NCBI GenBank assembly: GCA_944375765.1
Contig: CALWAR010000034.1
Location: 1 to 64,000 of the forward strand
Length of the DNA stretch: 64,000 nt
DNA from: an uncultured Mediterraneibacter sp.
GTDB taxonomy: Bacteria > Bacillota > Clostridia > Lachnospirales > Lachnospiraceae
Direction of reading: 5' to 3'
Position 1 is the first letter of the stretch. Every line of letters begins with the position of its first letter. Made by a program: the position numbers and the translations under genes. This document shows, piece after piece, positions 35,015 to 43,920 of the stretch. Below the pieces are notes generated by a model. It was not told the origin of the DNA. It did not search any database and was given only the letters and a program-made list of their open reading frames with translations.

Positions 35015-35044
35015 TTGTATTTTTTGTCTTTTCAGGTGTATACT
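35015..35044 (+). promoter_or_regulatory. pyrG promoter
   Basis: TTGTAT (35015-35020), 18 bp, TATACT (35039-35044). Transcription should start near 35051, eight bases before the leader hairpin. Confidence 0.65.
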
Positions 35045-35058
35045 ATATAAGTATTTTT

Positions 35059-35133
35059 ACAGTCTGACCATATACATAGGATTCAGGCCGCAATGGGGCG
35101 GCCCGTGTCTGTGGTCAGACTGTACTCTTTTTT
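35059..35133 (+). promoter_or_regulatory. Terminator hairpin in the pyrG leader (probable attenuator)
   Basis: 12-bp perfect arms ACAGTCTGACCA (35059-35070) and TGGTCAGACTGT (35112-35123) enclose a second hairpin GGCCGC/GCGGCC (35086-35091/35098-35103) and are followed by a U-run at 35128-35133. It lies between the promoter and the pyrG start, so it must be read through for expression. Attenuation of pyrG by CTP is known in Bacillus, but the initial GGG of that mechanism is not evident here. If the promoter call is wrong, this is simply the terminator of the DUF1846 gene. Confidence 0.65.
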
Positions 35134-35175
35134 CAGGAACTAAGAACCAGTAATCTATGCAGGAGGGCAGCTATT

Positions 35176-36819
35176 ATGGCAGTAAAATATGTATTTGTTA
35201 CCGGCGGCGTCGTATCCGGTCTCGGCAAGGGAATCACGGCCGCTTCTCTCGGACGCCTGTTAAAGGCCCGGGGATATACCGTAACTATGCAGAAGTTCGA
35301 TCCTTACATCAATATCGATCCGGGTACTATGAATCCGATCCAGCACGGGGAAGTCTTCGTCACAGACGACGGTGCGGAGACGGATCTGGATCTCGGACAC
35401 TATGAGCGCTTCATCGACGAGAATCTCACAAAGAATTCCAACGTCACCACAGGGAAGATCTACTGGTCCGTTCTCCAGAAAGAACGCCGCGGCGACTTCG
35501 GCGGAGGCACTGTCCAGGTCATCCCTCATATCACCAATGAGATCAAGAGCCGATTCTACCGCAATCCCGCCGCAAAGGACACTGAGATCGCCATCATCGA
35601 AGTGGGCGGAACCGTCGGCGATATCGAGAGTCAGCCTTTCCTGGAGTCTATCCGGCAGTTCCAGCACGAAAAAGGGCCGGAGAACGTTATCCTCATCCAC
35701 GTAACGCTCATCCCTTATCTGCGCGCTTCTCAGGAAATGAAGACAAAGCCTACCCAGGCAAGCGTAAAAGAGCTCCAGGGGATGGGCATCCAGCCGGACA
35801 TCATCGTATGCCGCTCCGAGTATTCTATTGATGCCGGCATGAAAGACAAGATTTCCCTGTTCTGCAATCTTCCTGCCAGCCATGTCCTGCAGAACCTGGA
35901 TGTGGAATATCTCTACGAGGCTCCTCTCGCCATGGAAAAAGAGCGCCTCGCACAGGTCGTCTGCGAGTGTCTCCATCTTGGCTGCCCAAAGCCGGATCTC
36001 AAAGACTGGATCGAGATGGTCCAAAATCTGCGTCATCCTACCCAGGATGTGACCGTGGCGCTCGTCGGCAAGTACACCCGGCTCCACGACGCTTACATCA
36101 GCGTTGTAGAAGCGTTAAAGCACGGCGGCATCTACTCTCACACTACGGTAAACATCAGGTGGATTGACTCTGAAACAGTCACAAAAGAGAATGTAGAAGA
36201 ACTTTTCTTTGGTGTGAGCGGTATCCTTGTCCCCGGCGGATTCGGCCACAGGGGGATCGAGGGCAAGATCACCGCCATCCACTATGCCCGCACCCGCGGC
36301 ATCCCTTTCCTCGGGCTCTGCCTAGGAATGCAGCTTGCCATCATAGAATTTGCAAGAAACGTGGTCGGATACAACGATGCGCACAGTATGGAATTAAAAC
36401 CGGACACAACGCATCCGGTCATCCATATCATGCCCGACCAGATCGGGGTTGAAGATATCGGCGGCACGCTCCGTCTCGGCGCATATCCGTGTGTTCTCAA
36501 AGACGGTTCTCTGGCAGCAAGGCTGTACGGCGCGAGTGAGATCAGCGAACGCCACCGCCACCGCTACGAAGTAAACAATGATTACCGCGAAGTTCTGGAG
36601 AATCACGGGATGTCCCTGTGCGGGCTCTCACCCGACAGCCGGATCGTCGAGATGATCGAGGTCCCTTCACACCCGTGGTTCATCGCGACACAGGCCCACC
36701 CCGAGCTCAAGTCCAGGCCTAACAGACCGCACCCTCTGTTCAAAGGTTTTGTAGAGGCTGCTCTGAAACAAAAGGCCAGATCAGCTCCGGAAAGCCAGAA
36801 CAGTACAGATAATGCGTAG
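35176..36819 (+). CDS. pyrG: CTP synthase
   Basis: 547 residues. Converts UTP to CTP with ATP and glutamine. The N-terminal synthetase domain begins [14 protein letters not shown] and has G-T-V-G-D-I-E-S; the C-terminal glutamine amidotransferase has [12 protein letters not shown] and the nucleophile Cys in F-L-G-L-C-L-G-M-Q, with the late H-P-E-L-K-S-R-P catalytic His/Glu. Full length. AGGAGGG stands eight bases before the ATG. Confidence 0.98.
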   Translation: MAVKYVFVTGGVVSGLGKGITAASLGRLLKARGYTVTMQKFDPYINIDPGTMNPIQHGEVFVTDDGAETDLDLGHYERFIDENLTKNSNVTTGKIYWSVLQKERRGDFGGGTVQVIPHITNEIKSRFYRNPAAKDTEIAIIEVGGTVGDIESQPFLESIRQFQHEKGPENVILIHVTLIPYLRASQEMKTKPTQASVKELQGMGIQPDIIVCRSEYSIDAGMKDKISLFCNLPASHVLQNLDVEYLYEAPLAMEKERLAQVVCECLHLGCPKPDLKDWIEMVQNLRHPTQDVTVALVGKYTRLHDAYISVVEALKHGGIYSHTTVNIRWIDSETVTKENVEELFFGVSGILVPGGFGHRGIEGKITAIHYARTRGIPFLGLCLGMQLAIIEFARNVVGYNDAHSMELKPDTTHPVIHIMPDQIGVEDIGGTLRLGAYPCVLKDGSLAARLYGASEISERHRHRYEVNNDYREVLENHGMSLCGLSPDSRIVEMIEVPSHPWFIATQAHPELKSRPNRPHPLFKGFVEAALKQKARSAPESQNSTDNA

Positions 36820-36855
36820 AAAACAGGCCAACGCAGCGCCTGCCCTGAATCGGCA

Positions 36856-36898
36856 AAGAGATCAGCTCTTCCCCCTTACCGGGAGCGGCTGATCTCTT
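36856..36898. terminator. Bidirectional terminator between pyrG and dus
   Basis: Arms AAGAGATCAGC (36856-36866) and GCTGATCTCTT (36888-36898), with a CTTCCC/GGGAG pairing inside. The right arm lies inside the last codons of the convergent dus gene, so the coding sequence doubles as part of the terminator. Confidence 0.7.
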
Positions 36899-37820
36899 CC
36901 TCTTCAAAGAATCTGTCTATGATTTTCTCATATGCCGTACATCTTTCACATTTCCTGATCTTCTTTGCATACTTCCCGTGATCGGTGAGCATAGAGGACA
37001 GATACGTCCAAAGTTCTTTCATCTTATAAAGGATCGTCCTGTCGCCGGACATTTCCCGGCAATATCCCTCGTAGACGATATCGTGGAAACGCCGCAGTTC
37101 TTCCTTATCCGGATCTCTGCCGCCCTGTATCTCTCTGCCAAGAGCAGGATCCGCCAGCACTCCTCTCCCTGTCATGACGCGTTCCACGCCGGGATGCATC
37201 TCTGCGAATCTGACATGATCTTCCCGGGTAAATATATCTCCGTTGTAGCACACCGGGCTGCGGCTTAAAGGCAGGATATCGCCAAAGACCTCCCTGTTCG
37301 GTCTGTTTTTATAAAAGTCTTTCTGCACGCGCGGATGGATGATGACTTCCTCGAAAGGATACTTGTTGTAGATGTCCATAATGCGGTAAAACTCTTCTGG
37401 CTCTTCCACTCCCAGACGTGTCTTCACAGAGATCCTGACGTCGCACTTTTCCATGATCTCACAGAGGAACGCATCCAGTTCATCAGGGCGCGCGAGAAAG
37501 CCCGCGCCCCTTCCCTTTGTGACGACTGTTCTGGAGGGGCATCCGAGGTTCAGATTGATCTCATCGTACCCGTATTCTTTTAATTTCTCTGCAGTCCTGA
37601 TAAAGTCCTCGCTCTTATTTGTAAGGATCTGCGGGATCGCGTACATACCCTTGTTGTTCTCCGGCAGGATATCCTTTTTCTCCCGCGCGCTTAAGTGTCC
37701 CATCTGATTGGGGCGTATGAAAGGCACAAAATACTTGTCAAACCCTCCGAAACACTCATGGACGGCGCTTCGGAAGATCCATCCTGTAATCCCCTCCAGG
37801 GGCGCCATATACAGCTTCAT
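36876..37820 (-). CDS. tRNA-dihydrouridine synthase
   Basis: 314 residues. Reduces specific uridines in tRNA D-loops using FMN and NAD(P)H. TIM barrel: M-A-P-L-E-G-I-T, the catalytic-Cys motif N-L-G-C-P-S-R-T-V (about 90), V-K-T-R-L-G, H-P-R-V-Q-K-D-F-Y-K-N-R-P and C-Y-N-G-D-I-F, then G-R-G-V-L-A-D-P, all Dus hallmarks. The longer-loop form resembles the small clostridial Dus group rather than DusA/B/C exactly. The ATG at 37820 has GAGGAGAGAGG just upstream. Confidence 0.92.
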   Translation of the reverse strand: MKLYMAPLEGITGWIFRSAVHECFGGFDKYFVPFIRPNQMGHLSAREKKDILPENNKGMYAIPQILTNKSEDFIRTAEKLKEYGYDEINLNLGCPSRTVVTKGRGAGFLARPDELDAFLCEIMEKCDVRISVKTRLGVEEPEEFYRIMDIYNKYPFEEVIIHPRVQKDFYKNRPNREVFGDILPLSRSPVCYNGDIFTREDHVRFAEMHPGVERVMTGRGVLADPALGREIQGGRDPDKEELRRFHDIVYEGYCREMSGDRTILYKMKELWTYLSSMLTDHGKYAKKIRKCERCTAYEKIIDRFFEEEEISRSR

Positions 37821-37917
37821 ATTCCTCTCTCCTCGCACGTTTCTCCTTTGCATCCACACGGCAGTCCGCAGTCGGCCTGCCGCCCGTGGCCTCTACGTTA
37901 TTACAGAATGGAAGACC

Positions 37918-37946
37918 TTGTCAAGCAGAAAATGATATGCTAAGAT
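37918..37946 (+). promoter_or_regulatory. Promoter of the ABC exporter gene
   Basis: TTGTCA (37918-37923), 17 bp, TAAGAT (37941-37946). The -35 is inside CTTGTCAAG; read on the other strand it gives TTGACA, which may serve the divergent dus gene. Confidence 0.65.
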
Positions 37947-37997
37947 GATTTCTGACCTGATCCTGCACGGACCAGACTATAGAAAAGGAGAGACATC

Positions 37998-39719
37998 ATG
38001 CACACGATCCGAAGATTTATCGACTACTATGCACCATATAAAGCTGTCTTTTTTATCGATCTTGTATGCGCGGCTGTCATCAGCATCGTAGATCTCGCCT
38101 ACCCGCAGATCCTCAGAACGATGACAAACACGCTGTTTACGAGAGACAGCCGGGTGATCCTCGGCGCGCTCCCCTGGATCGCAGCCGGACTTTTCGTTAT
38201 GTATATCATACAGAGCCTCTGCAAGTATTACGTAAGTTTCCAGGGGCATATGATGGGCGCCAATATGGAGCGCGACATGCGCCAGCAGCTTTTTGACCAT
38301 TATGAGAAGCTGTCCTTTTCCTATTACAGCCGCAACAACTCGGGGCAGATGATGAGCAAGCTCGTATCCGATCTGTTCGATATCGCGGAGTTTGCGCACC
38401 ACGGGCCTGAGAACCTGTTTATCTCCGTTGTAAAGATCGTCGGCTCATTCACTTTCCTTTTCCTGATCAACTGGCGTCTGGCACTTCCGCTCGTTGTGCT
38501 CGTCCTGTGCATGTTCGTCTTCTCTTTCCGCCAGAACCGGCGGATGCAGGAGACTTTCATGGAAAACCGCCGCAAGATCGGCGACGTCAATTCAAGCCTG
38601 CAGGACACACTGGCCGGTATCCGCGTCGTACAGTCTTTCGCCAACGAGGATATCGAGAGAGAAAAGTTCAGAAAGAGCAACCATGCATTCCTTATATCCA
38701 AGAAGAACAACTATAACTGTATGGGAAATTTCATGGGATGGAACCTTTTCTTCCAGGGCATGATGTATCTCGTGACACTTGTGTACGGCGGGTATCTCAT
38801 CGCCAACGGACTGATGGAAGTCACGGATCTCGCCATGTACGCGCTGTACATCGGCATCTTTATCAGCCCGATCCAGATCCTGGTGGAACTCATTGAGATG
38901 ATGCAGAAAGGGCTGGCAGGCTTCCGGCGTTTCCTTGATGTGATGGAAACCGAACCCGAGATCGTCGATGCGCCGGACGCCATGCCTCTTACTGACGTAC
39001 ACGGCCGCGTCTGCTATGAAGACGTATCATTCCACTACAGCGATGACGACGCATGCGTTCTCTCCCATGTCTCGTTCGAGATCCCTGCCGGGCGCTCTGT
39101 CGCTCTTGTGGGGCCGTCTGGCAGCGGAAAGACGACGATCTGTTCTCTCCTCCCCCGCTTTTATGATGTGACCGGAGGCCGGATCACGATCGACGGAAAA
39201 GACGTCCGTTCCATGACGCTCAAAAGTCTGAGAAGCCAGATCGGCGTGGTGCAGCAGGACGTCTATCTCTTCTCCGGCACTATCCGGGAAAATATCGCGT
39301 ACGGAAAGCCCGGCGCTTCCATGGATGAGATCGTCGAAGCTGCAAAGCGCGCCAGCATCCATGACTTTATCGAGGAGCTCCCCGACGGCTACGATACATT
39401 CGTGGGAGAACGCGGAACCCGGCTCTCCGGAGGACAAAAGCAGCGCATCTCCATCGCCCGTGTGTTTTTAAAGAATCCTCCCATCCTCATCCTGGATGAA
39501 GCGACCAGCGCTCTTGACAACGAGAGCGAACGCTGGATACAGCAGAGTCTCGAAGAGCTCTCAAAGGACCGGACGACCATAACTATCGCTCACAGACTCT
39601 CCACGATCCGAAACGCCGATGAAATCATCGTTATCACCGAGGACGGCATCGCCGAGCGGGGAACCCATGAGACGCTGCTGAAAAAAGGCGGGCTTTACGC
39701 TCATTACTACAACTTGTAG
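37998..39719 (+). CDS. ABC exporter, fused membrane and ATPase domains
   Basis: 573 residues, a half-transporter of the MsbA/LmrA type that works as a dimer. Six membrane helices in residues 15-300, then the ATPase domain with Walker A G-P-S-G-S-G-K-T (372-379), Q-loop V-V-Q-Q-D, signature L-S-G-G-Q (about 475), Walker B I-L-I-L-D-E-A and H-loop A-H-R-L-S-T. Probably exports a lipid, peptide or drug; the substrate cannot be deduced. A single gene rather than the tandem pair often seen. Convergent with sigE, 29 bp apart, with no clear hairpin between them. Confidence 0.92.
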   Translation: MHTIRRFIDYYAPYKAVFFIDLVCAAVISIVDLAYPQILRTMTNTLFTRDSRVILGALPWIAAGLFVMYIIQSLCKYYVSFQGHMMGANMERDMRQQLFDHYEKLSFSYYSRNNSGQMMSKLVSDLFDIAEFAHHGPENLFISVVKIVGSFTFLFLINWRLALPLVVLVLCMFVFSFRQNRRMQETFMENRRKIGDVNSSLQDTLAGIRVVQSFANEDIEREKFRKSNHAFLISKKNNYNCMGNFMGWNLFFQGMMYLVTLVYGGYLIANGLMEVTDLAMYALYIGIFISPIQILVELIEMMQKGLAGFRRFLDVMETEPEIVDAPDAMPLTDVHGRVCYEDVSFHYSDDDACVLSHVSFEIPAGRSVALVGPSGSGKTTICSLLPRFYDVTGGRITIDGKDVRSMTLKSLRSQIGVVQQDVYLFSGTIRENIAYGKPGASMDEIVEAAKRASIHDFIEELPDGYDTFVGERGTRLSGGQKQRISIARVFLKNPPILILDEATSALDNESERWIQQSLEELSKDRTTITIAHRLSTIRNADEIIVITEDGIAERGTHETLLKKGGLYAHYYNL

Positions 39720-39748
39720 AAATGCCCTCTCATTCTTTGCCTGTATCT

Positions 39749-40489
39749 CTATTCGTAGCGCACCATCTCCCGCTTGAGTCTCTGCATGATCTTTTTCTCA
39801 AGCCGGGAGATGTAAGACTGGGAAATACCCAGAAGATCCGCAACTTCTTTTTGCGTCTTCTCGTGGCCTTCCGGATCGTCCAGCCCAAAGCGCATCTTTA
39901 TGATCAGCTTCTCGCGGCTGCTCAGCTTGTTCAGCGCATGTACGAGCAGCTTTCTCTCCACTTCGTTTTCCAGATCCCTGTATATCGTGTCTTCCTCTGT
40001 GCCAAGTATGTCGGACAGGAGAAGTTCATTTCCGTCCCAGTCTACATTGAGCGGCTCGTCGATAGATACTTCCAGCTTTGTCTTGCTGTTCCTGCGCAGA
40101 TACATCAGTATCTCATTTTCGATGCAGCGGGAAGCATATGTTGCCAGCTTGATCTTTTTCGTCGGATCATATGTATTGATCGCTTTTATGAGCCCGATCG
40201 TCCCTATGGATATAAGATCCTCCACTCCCACCCCTGTGTTGTCAAATTTTTTCGCAATGTATACGACAAGCCGGAGGTTGTGTTCGATCAGAGACTTCCT
40301 CGCGTCCTCGTCACATTCCGTGCCAAGCCTCTGTATCATCTCGCTCTCCGTCGCTGCTTCCAGGGGCGGCGGGAGCACGTCTGCTCCTCCTATATAATGA
40401 ACCTCTCTCCCACTGCCGAATATCAGGCTCTTGATATCCGGCAGGATCCGCATTCTGAATTTCTGCGGAACCGCTGTTTTTGCTGACAT
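39749..40489 (-). CDS. sigE: Sporulation sigma factor SigE, pro-form
   Basis: 246 residues. First mother-cell-specific sigma factor of endospore formation. A basic N-terminal pro-sequence ends near the cleavage-region motif V-H-Y-I-G-G (30-35; Bacillus V-Y-Y-I-G-G), followed by L-P-P-P-L. Region 2 ([40 protein letters not shown]) and region 4 ([19 protein letters not shown]) match Bacillus SigE closely. Lies 33 bp behind its processing protease gene, as in Bacillus. AGGAGGAG before the ATG. sigG does not follow. Confidence 0.97.
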   Translation of the reverse strand: MSAKTAVPQKFRMRILPDIKSLIFGSGREVHYIGGADVLPPPLEAATESEMIQRLGTECDEDARKSLIEHNLRLVVYIAKKFDNTGVGVEDLISIGTIGLIKAINTYDPTKKIKLATYASRCIENEILMYLRRNSKTKLEVSIDEPLNVDWDGNELLLSDILGTEEDTIYRDLENEVERKLLVHALNKLSSREKLIIKMRFGLDDPEGHEKTQKEVADLLGISQSYISRLEKKIMQRLKREMVRYE

Positions 40490-40522
40490 TTATTCTCCTC
40501 CTCTATTATATTTGGGACTCTG

Positions 40523-41308
40523 CTATCCCGAAAAGATCGCCGGATTCAGGATCACCTCGTACTCCCTGTCATCGGAGAGGATTTCCTCCCCGATCCCAAG
40601 AAGCGGTCTCTCGATCCATCTGTCCTCCTCCATGTGAACACACATCCTCCTTGCCCGAAACACTTTCATCAGCGACTCTCCGCCTACGCATTTATATGGG
40701 ATAAGACGGACTCCCCGATCTGTATCATGATATCCGGACAGTCCTGATACGCATCCCGGATCTATGATATTTACCGGATCTCCCGTGACACAGTCTCTCA
40801 GGCAGTTTCCGGTGTCGATCAGGGCTTTCGCCCGACATTCGCCTTTATCCGTATATATTGTCACAGATACGACTGAATCTGTGTTCCTGCGCAGATGGGA
40901 AAGCAGTTTCCATACTTTCATAAAAAGATATCCGCTTACCGCCGCCGCGGCATAGAACAGACTCACATAGCGCATATAAGGGCGGAACAACTGCATGAAC
41001 CCGCCGACCGCCACGGCTGATACATAGAGCATCAGAAATGCTTTCACAAACTGAGCCGGTCCTTTTATCCTGACTCCTGCAAACAGCATCACACTGCTGA
41101 CAGCCGTATGATATAAGATCATTCTCACCACAGGCGCAAACGGCGCGACGATCACAAGACAAGTCATAAGGCTCCCGACAGCGCCTCCGAAAAGGATGCG
41201 CCCGTATGCACGCTCTCCTGTCAGGATGCGGCTGACGAGCAAAAGCAGAAGACTGTCCAACATGAAGTTCTCAAGAAAAAACACATCTATGTAGAGTTCA
41301 TAGTACAT
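40523..41308 (-). CDS. spoIIGA: Sigma-E processing peptidase SpoIIGA
   Basis: 261 residues. Membrane aspartic protease of the septum that cleaves the SigE pro-sequence after a signal (SpoIIR) from the forespore. N-terminal half with five hydrophobic segments (start Y-Y-E-L-Y-I-D-V-F-F-L-E-N), C-terminal soluble half with the catalytic motif A-L-I-D-T-G-N-C-L at about 164-172. Shorter than the Bacillus protein (about 309) but with all parts. Good GAGGGTGAG ribosome site. Expression should depend on the Spo0A-type promoter upstream. Confidence 0.95.
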   Translation of the reverse strand: MYYELYIDVFFLENFMLDSLLLLLVSRILTGERAYGRILFGGAVGSLMTCLVIVAPFAPVVRMILYHTAVSSVMLFAGVRIKGPAQFVKAFLMLYVSAVAVGGFMQLFRPYMRYVSLFYAAAAVSGYLFMKVWKLLSHLRRNTDSVVSVTIYTDKGECRAKALIDTGNCLRDCVTGDPVNIIDPGCVSGLSGYHDTDRGVRLIPYKCVGGESLMKVFRARRMCVHMEEDRWIERPLLGIGEEILSDDREYEVILNPAIFSG

Positions 41309-41335
41309 GTCTCACCCTCTCCCCGGAAACGATCC

Positions 41336-41409
41336 GAGAATTATTATATAGCTTATGTAGCCTGGAAATTTGTCAGATAATGACAGATAAGAAAAAATAT
41401 GTTTCGACA
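41336..41409 (-). promoter_or_regulatory. spoIIG promoter with 22-bp spacer and Spo0A boxes
   Basis: Minus strand: CTGACA (41376-41371), a 22-bp spacer, TATAAT (41348-41343). A perfect Spo0A box TGTCGAA lies at 41409-41403, and two imperfect boxes 10 bp apart, TGTCATT (41385-41379) and TGACAAA (41375-41369), overlap the -35. This is the layout of the Bacillus spoIIG promoter, where phosphorylated Spo0A activates SigA polymerase despite the overlong spacer. Confidence 0.8.
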
Positions 41410-41410
41410 T

Positions 41411-41447
41411 AAATAAAACTCTGCGTGAGGTTCATCCCACGCAGAGT
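41411..41447 (-). terminator. Intrinsic terminator of ftsZ
   Basis: Arms ACTCTGCGTG (41418-41427) and CACGCAGAGT (41438-41447); on the minus strand followed by TTTTATTTAT. It separates the dcw transcript from spoIIG. Confidence 0.88.
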
Positions 41448-41493
41448 CATATCTTCCTGACAGAAGTCAGCAATACCTGTTCCGAAAAACACC

Positions 41494-42666
41494 TTATTTC
41501 CTAAAGAAATCCGGTATTTTGATCGACTGTTCTTTCACATTGCTGGACGGGGTTCTCGGCTGGAGCGTCGGCATCGTGCCGCCCTGCGGCCTTGCCGCGC
41601 CGGCATTCCTCTCTCCATCAAGACGGCTCCTTACCGGTGACTCGCCGTTTGGCAGGATAGAGCCGACTTTCTGCTGTCCTTCCAGTCTTGCCTTTAACTT
41701 TGAAGCACTGCCGCCAACATTATGTAGCCCTGTGGCAATGACAGTGATCGTACATTCGTCAGATTTTGAATCGTCGTACATAGCGCCGAAGATAATGCTC
41801 GCATTATCCCCTGCAAGCTCCTGCACATAATCTGCTGCATCAGAAGCATCCATGAGTGTGATATCTCCGGATACGTTGACGATAACATTAGACGCGCCCT
41901 GGATCGTCGTCTCAAGCAGCGGGCTGGCAACTGCATCCTTGACAGCCTCGAGAGCCTTGTCGTCGCCGCGTCCGGAACCGATACCGATATGAGCGATACC
42001 CTTGTCTTTCATAACGGTCTGGACGTCTGCAAAATCAAGATTGATAAGAGACGGCACGTTGATCAGGTCCGTGATGCCCTGAATACCCTGCTGGAGCACT
42101 TCATCCGCTTTCTTGAGCGCTTCAGGCATCGTCGTGCGGCGGTCGACGACTTCAAGGAGTTTGTCATTCGGTATCACGATGATCGTATCGACACTTTCTT
42201 TTAATTTATCGATCCCGCTCAGAGCGTTCTGCATCCTTGTCTTGGACTCGAAACGGAACGGCTTCGTGACAACGCCAACGGTCAGAGCTCCCTGGTCTTT
42301 CGCGATACGTGCGATCACCGGAGCCGCCCCCGTACCTGTTCCTCCGCCCATACCGCAGGTGACGAATACCATATCCGCTCCCTTGAGGGCCGCCTGTATC
42401 TCTTCTGAACTTTCCTCTGCAGCTTTCTCGCCCACCTCGGGCTGTGCGCCTGCGCCGAGACCTTTCGTAAGTTTCTCGCCGATCTGCATCAGTGTCGGCG
42501 CCTTACAGAGCTGCAGTGCCTGCTTGTCTGTATTCACCGCAATAAATTCCACGCCCGCGATCTGCTCATCTATCATGCGGTTCACGGCATTATTGCCGCC
42601 GCCGCCGACTCCGACAACGATTATTCTTGCGGCCGCTTCTGATTCGTTGGTCTTAATTTCTAACAA
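41494..42666 (-). CDS. ftsZ: Cell division GTPase FtsZ
   Basis: 390 residues. Tubulin homologue forming the Z-ring. [12 protein letters not shown] at 18-29, N-T-D-K-Q-A-L, the tubulin signature [10 protein letters not shown] at about 106-115, and T7 loop N-L-D-F-A-D-V are intact. A Gln/Pro/Arg linker leads to the C-terminal tail I-K-I-P-D-F-F-R-K, the site that meets membrane tethers (probably SepF here, since no ftsA adjoins). Start codon is TTG with AAAGGAGG eight bases upstream; no ATG is near. Last gene of the dcw transcript, with its own promoter. Confidence 0.97.
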   Translation of the reverse strand: MLEIKTNESEAAARIIVVGVGGGGNNAVNRMIDEQIAGVEFIAVNTDKQALQLCKAPTLMQIGEKLTKGLGAGAQPEVGEKAAEESSEEIQAALKGADMVFVTCGMGGGTGTGAAPVIARIAKDQGALTVGVVTKPFRFESKTRMQNALSGIDKLKESVDTIIVIPNDKLLEVVDRRTTMPEALKKADEVLQQGIQGITDLINVPSLINLDFADVQTVMKDKGIAHIGIGSGRGDDKALEAVKDAVASPLLETTIQGASNVIVNVSGDITLMDASDAADYVQELAGDNASIIFGAMYDDSKSDECTITVIATGLHNVGGSASKLKARLEGQQKVGSILPNGESPVRSRLDGERNAGAARPQGGTMPTLQPRTPSSNVKEQSIKIPDFFRK

Positions 42667-42740
42667 GAGTATTTCCTCCTTTGTCGTCTTATTAATCTCT
42701 TATACATCCCTTATATTGAACATTCCAATCCAATAAGTAT

Positions 42741-42769
42741 ATAATAAAGTCTTTTACACAAATAATCAA
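42741..42769 (-). promoter_or_regulatory. ftsZ promoter
   Basis: Minus strand TTGATT (42769-42764), 17 bp, TATTAT (42746-42741), about 75 bp upstream of ftsZ and past the hairpin and repeats. It would give ftsZ expression independent of the upstream dcw genes. Confidence 0.6.
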
Positions 42770-42828
42770 TAGATTTTTTCCTATTTTTCTGATTTTTTAT
42801 ACTATTTCCAATACTATCTAGCCATGCA

Positions 42829-42888
42829 CGGATATATACATGTGCCCCGCACAAGCTCGCTTGTGACAGGGGCACATGTATATATCCG
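42829..42888. repeat. 20-bp perfect inverted repeat forming a large hairpin
   Basis: Arms CGGATATATACATGTGCCCC (42829-42848) and its exact complement (42869-42888), with an ACAAGC-TC-GCTTGT hairpin in the loop (42851-42864). No U-run on the minus strand, but it may block read-through from ftsQ into ftsZ. Confidence 0.85.
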
Positions 42889-42898
42889 TATACGGCGT

Positions 42899-43134
42899 TT
42901 AGCCGGAGCGAGATGAAGCGTAAGCGTAATCGAGCTCGCATGGCGGTCTGCGGGTTTCTCAGCCGTATACGGCGTTTAGCCAAAGCGAGATGAAGCGTAA
43001 GCGTAATCGAGCCCGCATGGCGGATTGTAAGGATCACACCTGCCGCGGCTCTTAGCCAAAGCGAGATGAAGCGTAAGCGTAATCGAGCTTGCATGGCGGA
43101 TTGCGGGTTTCTCAGCCGTATACGGCGTTTAGCC
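42899..43134. repeat. Three tandem copies of a 76-77-bp repeat
   Basis: Copies begin at 42899, 42976 and 43052, each opening TTAGCC and sharing a 48-bp core (ending in GCATGGCGG) that differs at only a few positions; a fourth TTAGCC at 43129 contains the ftsQ stop codon. Between cores, copies 1 and 3 carry GGGTTTCTCA plus the palindrome GCCGTATACGGC, while copy 2 has a diverged linker. The function is unknown. Confidence 0.9.
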
Positions 43135-43872
43135 TGCAGGCACGAACCGAATGGCCCCGGAGTCGGAAGTATAATTTTCCAGATGCAGCGTGCCCGCCGT
43201 ATCCGGGTAAAGTTCGTTCAATTTCGCAAGGATCGGTTCCACCTGCCGGAGTTTCTCTTCATAGCCCCCGTTCCCGAGCATCACTTCAACCACGCCGAAA
43301 TAAATCCTGATCTCTCCACCGGCGCAGGACAGACGATCCGGCGCCAGACCGTATTTCCCGAGATTTTCTGAGACGTCCACAATGTCTCCGAAGATGCCCT
43401 CATCCTCAACAGGGAGCTTTTCCCCCAGCTCCACATCCGTTGTATCTAATTCCATCCCCTCTATGCACGGCACACCGTCGACCAGCTTTTTCGTTTTCAG
43501 GACAGCCGTCCCCGTACTGTCAAAATAGAGATATGCGTCTCCGTCGTTTACATATCCGGCCGCTTCTTTTTCCCTTACCGTTACTCTCAGCGTCCATGGA
43601 TTCTTAAGAGAGATATCGAAACGTTCGATCCCGGAGGGCACATCTCCGTCCAGAAGATCATATTTTATCATTACATAAAGAGTGTTGGCAGCCAGCTTAT
43701 CATTCTGTATCCATGTCGTAATCGTGTTCTCGCTGTAATAGCTGCTCCCCTCGATCTCGATCCCTCTCGTCCGAAACAGCAGCGCCGCAACAGCCGCTGA
43801 TGCGATCAGAAAAGCAAACACAGAGAGCACGATCCGCAGCGCCTTTCTCTTTTTGTGTTTCTTCTTTTTCAT
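43129..43872 (-). CDS. ftsQ: FtsQ/DivIB-type cell division protein
   Basis: 247 residues. Bitopic divisome protein that links FtsL/FtsB to the septal synthase. A very basic N-terminus (M-K-K-K-K-H-K-K-R-K), one membrane helix (about 12-32), a POTRA domain (G-I-E-I-E-G-S-S-Y-Y-S-E-N-T-I at 37-51) and the FtsQ beta domain (V-R-E-K-E-A-A-G-Y-V, Y-L-Y-F-D-S-T-G). The ATG at 43872 has AAAGGAGG eight bases before it. The stop codon TAA is the first element of the 77-bp repeat region, so the repeats abut the gene exactly. Confidence 0.88.
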   Translation of the reverse strand: MKKKKHKKRKALRIVLSVFAFLIASAAVAALLFRTRGIEIEGSSYYSENTITTWIQNDKLAANTLYVMIKYDLLDGDVPSGIERFDISLKNPWTLRVTVREKEAAGYVNDGDAYLYFDSTGTAVLKTKKLVDGVPCIEGMELDTTDVELGEKLPVEDEGIFGDIVDVSENLGKYGLAPDRLSCAGGEIRIYFGVVEVMLGNGGYEEKLRQVEPILAKLNELYPDTAGTLHLENYTSDSGAIRFVPAG

Positions 43873-43920
43873 CAATAATGCCTCCTTTATCCCCGCCTTG
43901 CACAGGTCAGATGACAGTTT

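Larger units (their letters stand above)
42667..43128. other. Gene-free stretch of 462 bp between ftsQ and ftsZ
   Basis: Holds, from right to left on the dcw transcript, three 77-bp tandem repeats (42899-43127), a large hairpin (42829-42888) and the ftsZ promoter (42741-42769). The open minus-strand frame across it is made of the repeats and has no ribosome site, so I do not call a gene. Confidence 0.8.

Noticed and set aside
42711..43094. A minus-strand frame of 127 codons over the ftsQ-ftsZ interval
   Set aside because: It consists of translated 77-bp repeats (R-L-R-L-R-F-I-S-L), has no ribosome site and runs through the hairpin and the ftsZ promoter.
42899..43134. CRISPR array or tRNA cluster explaining the 77-bp periodicity
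   Set aside because: There are no variable spacers of constant length, the conserved core is 48 bp, and no cas genes occur; the unit does not fold as a tRNA and lacks a T-arm TTC.
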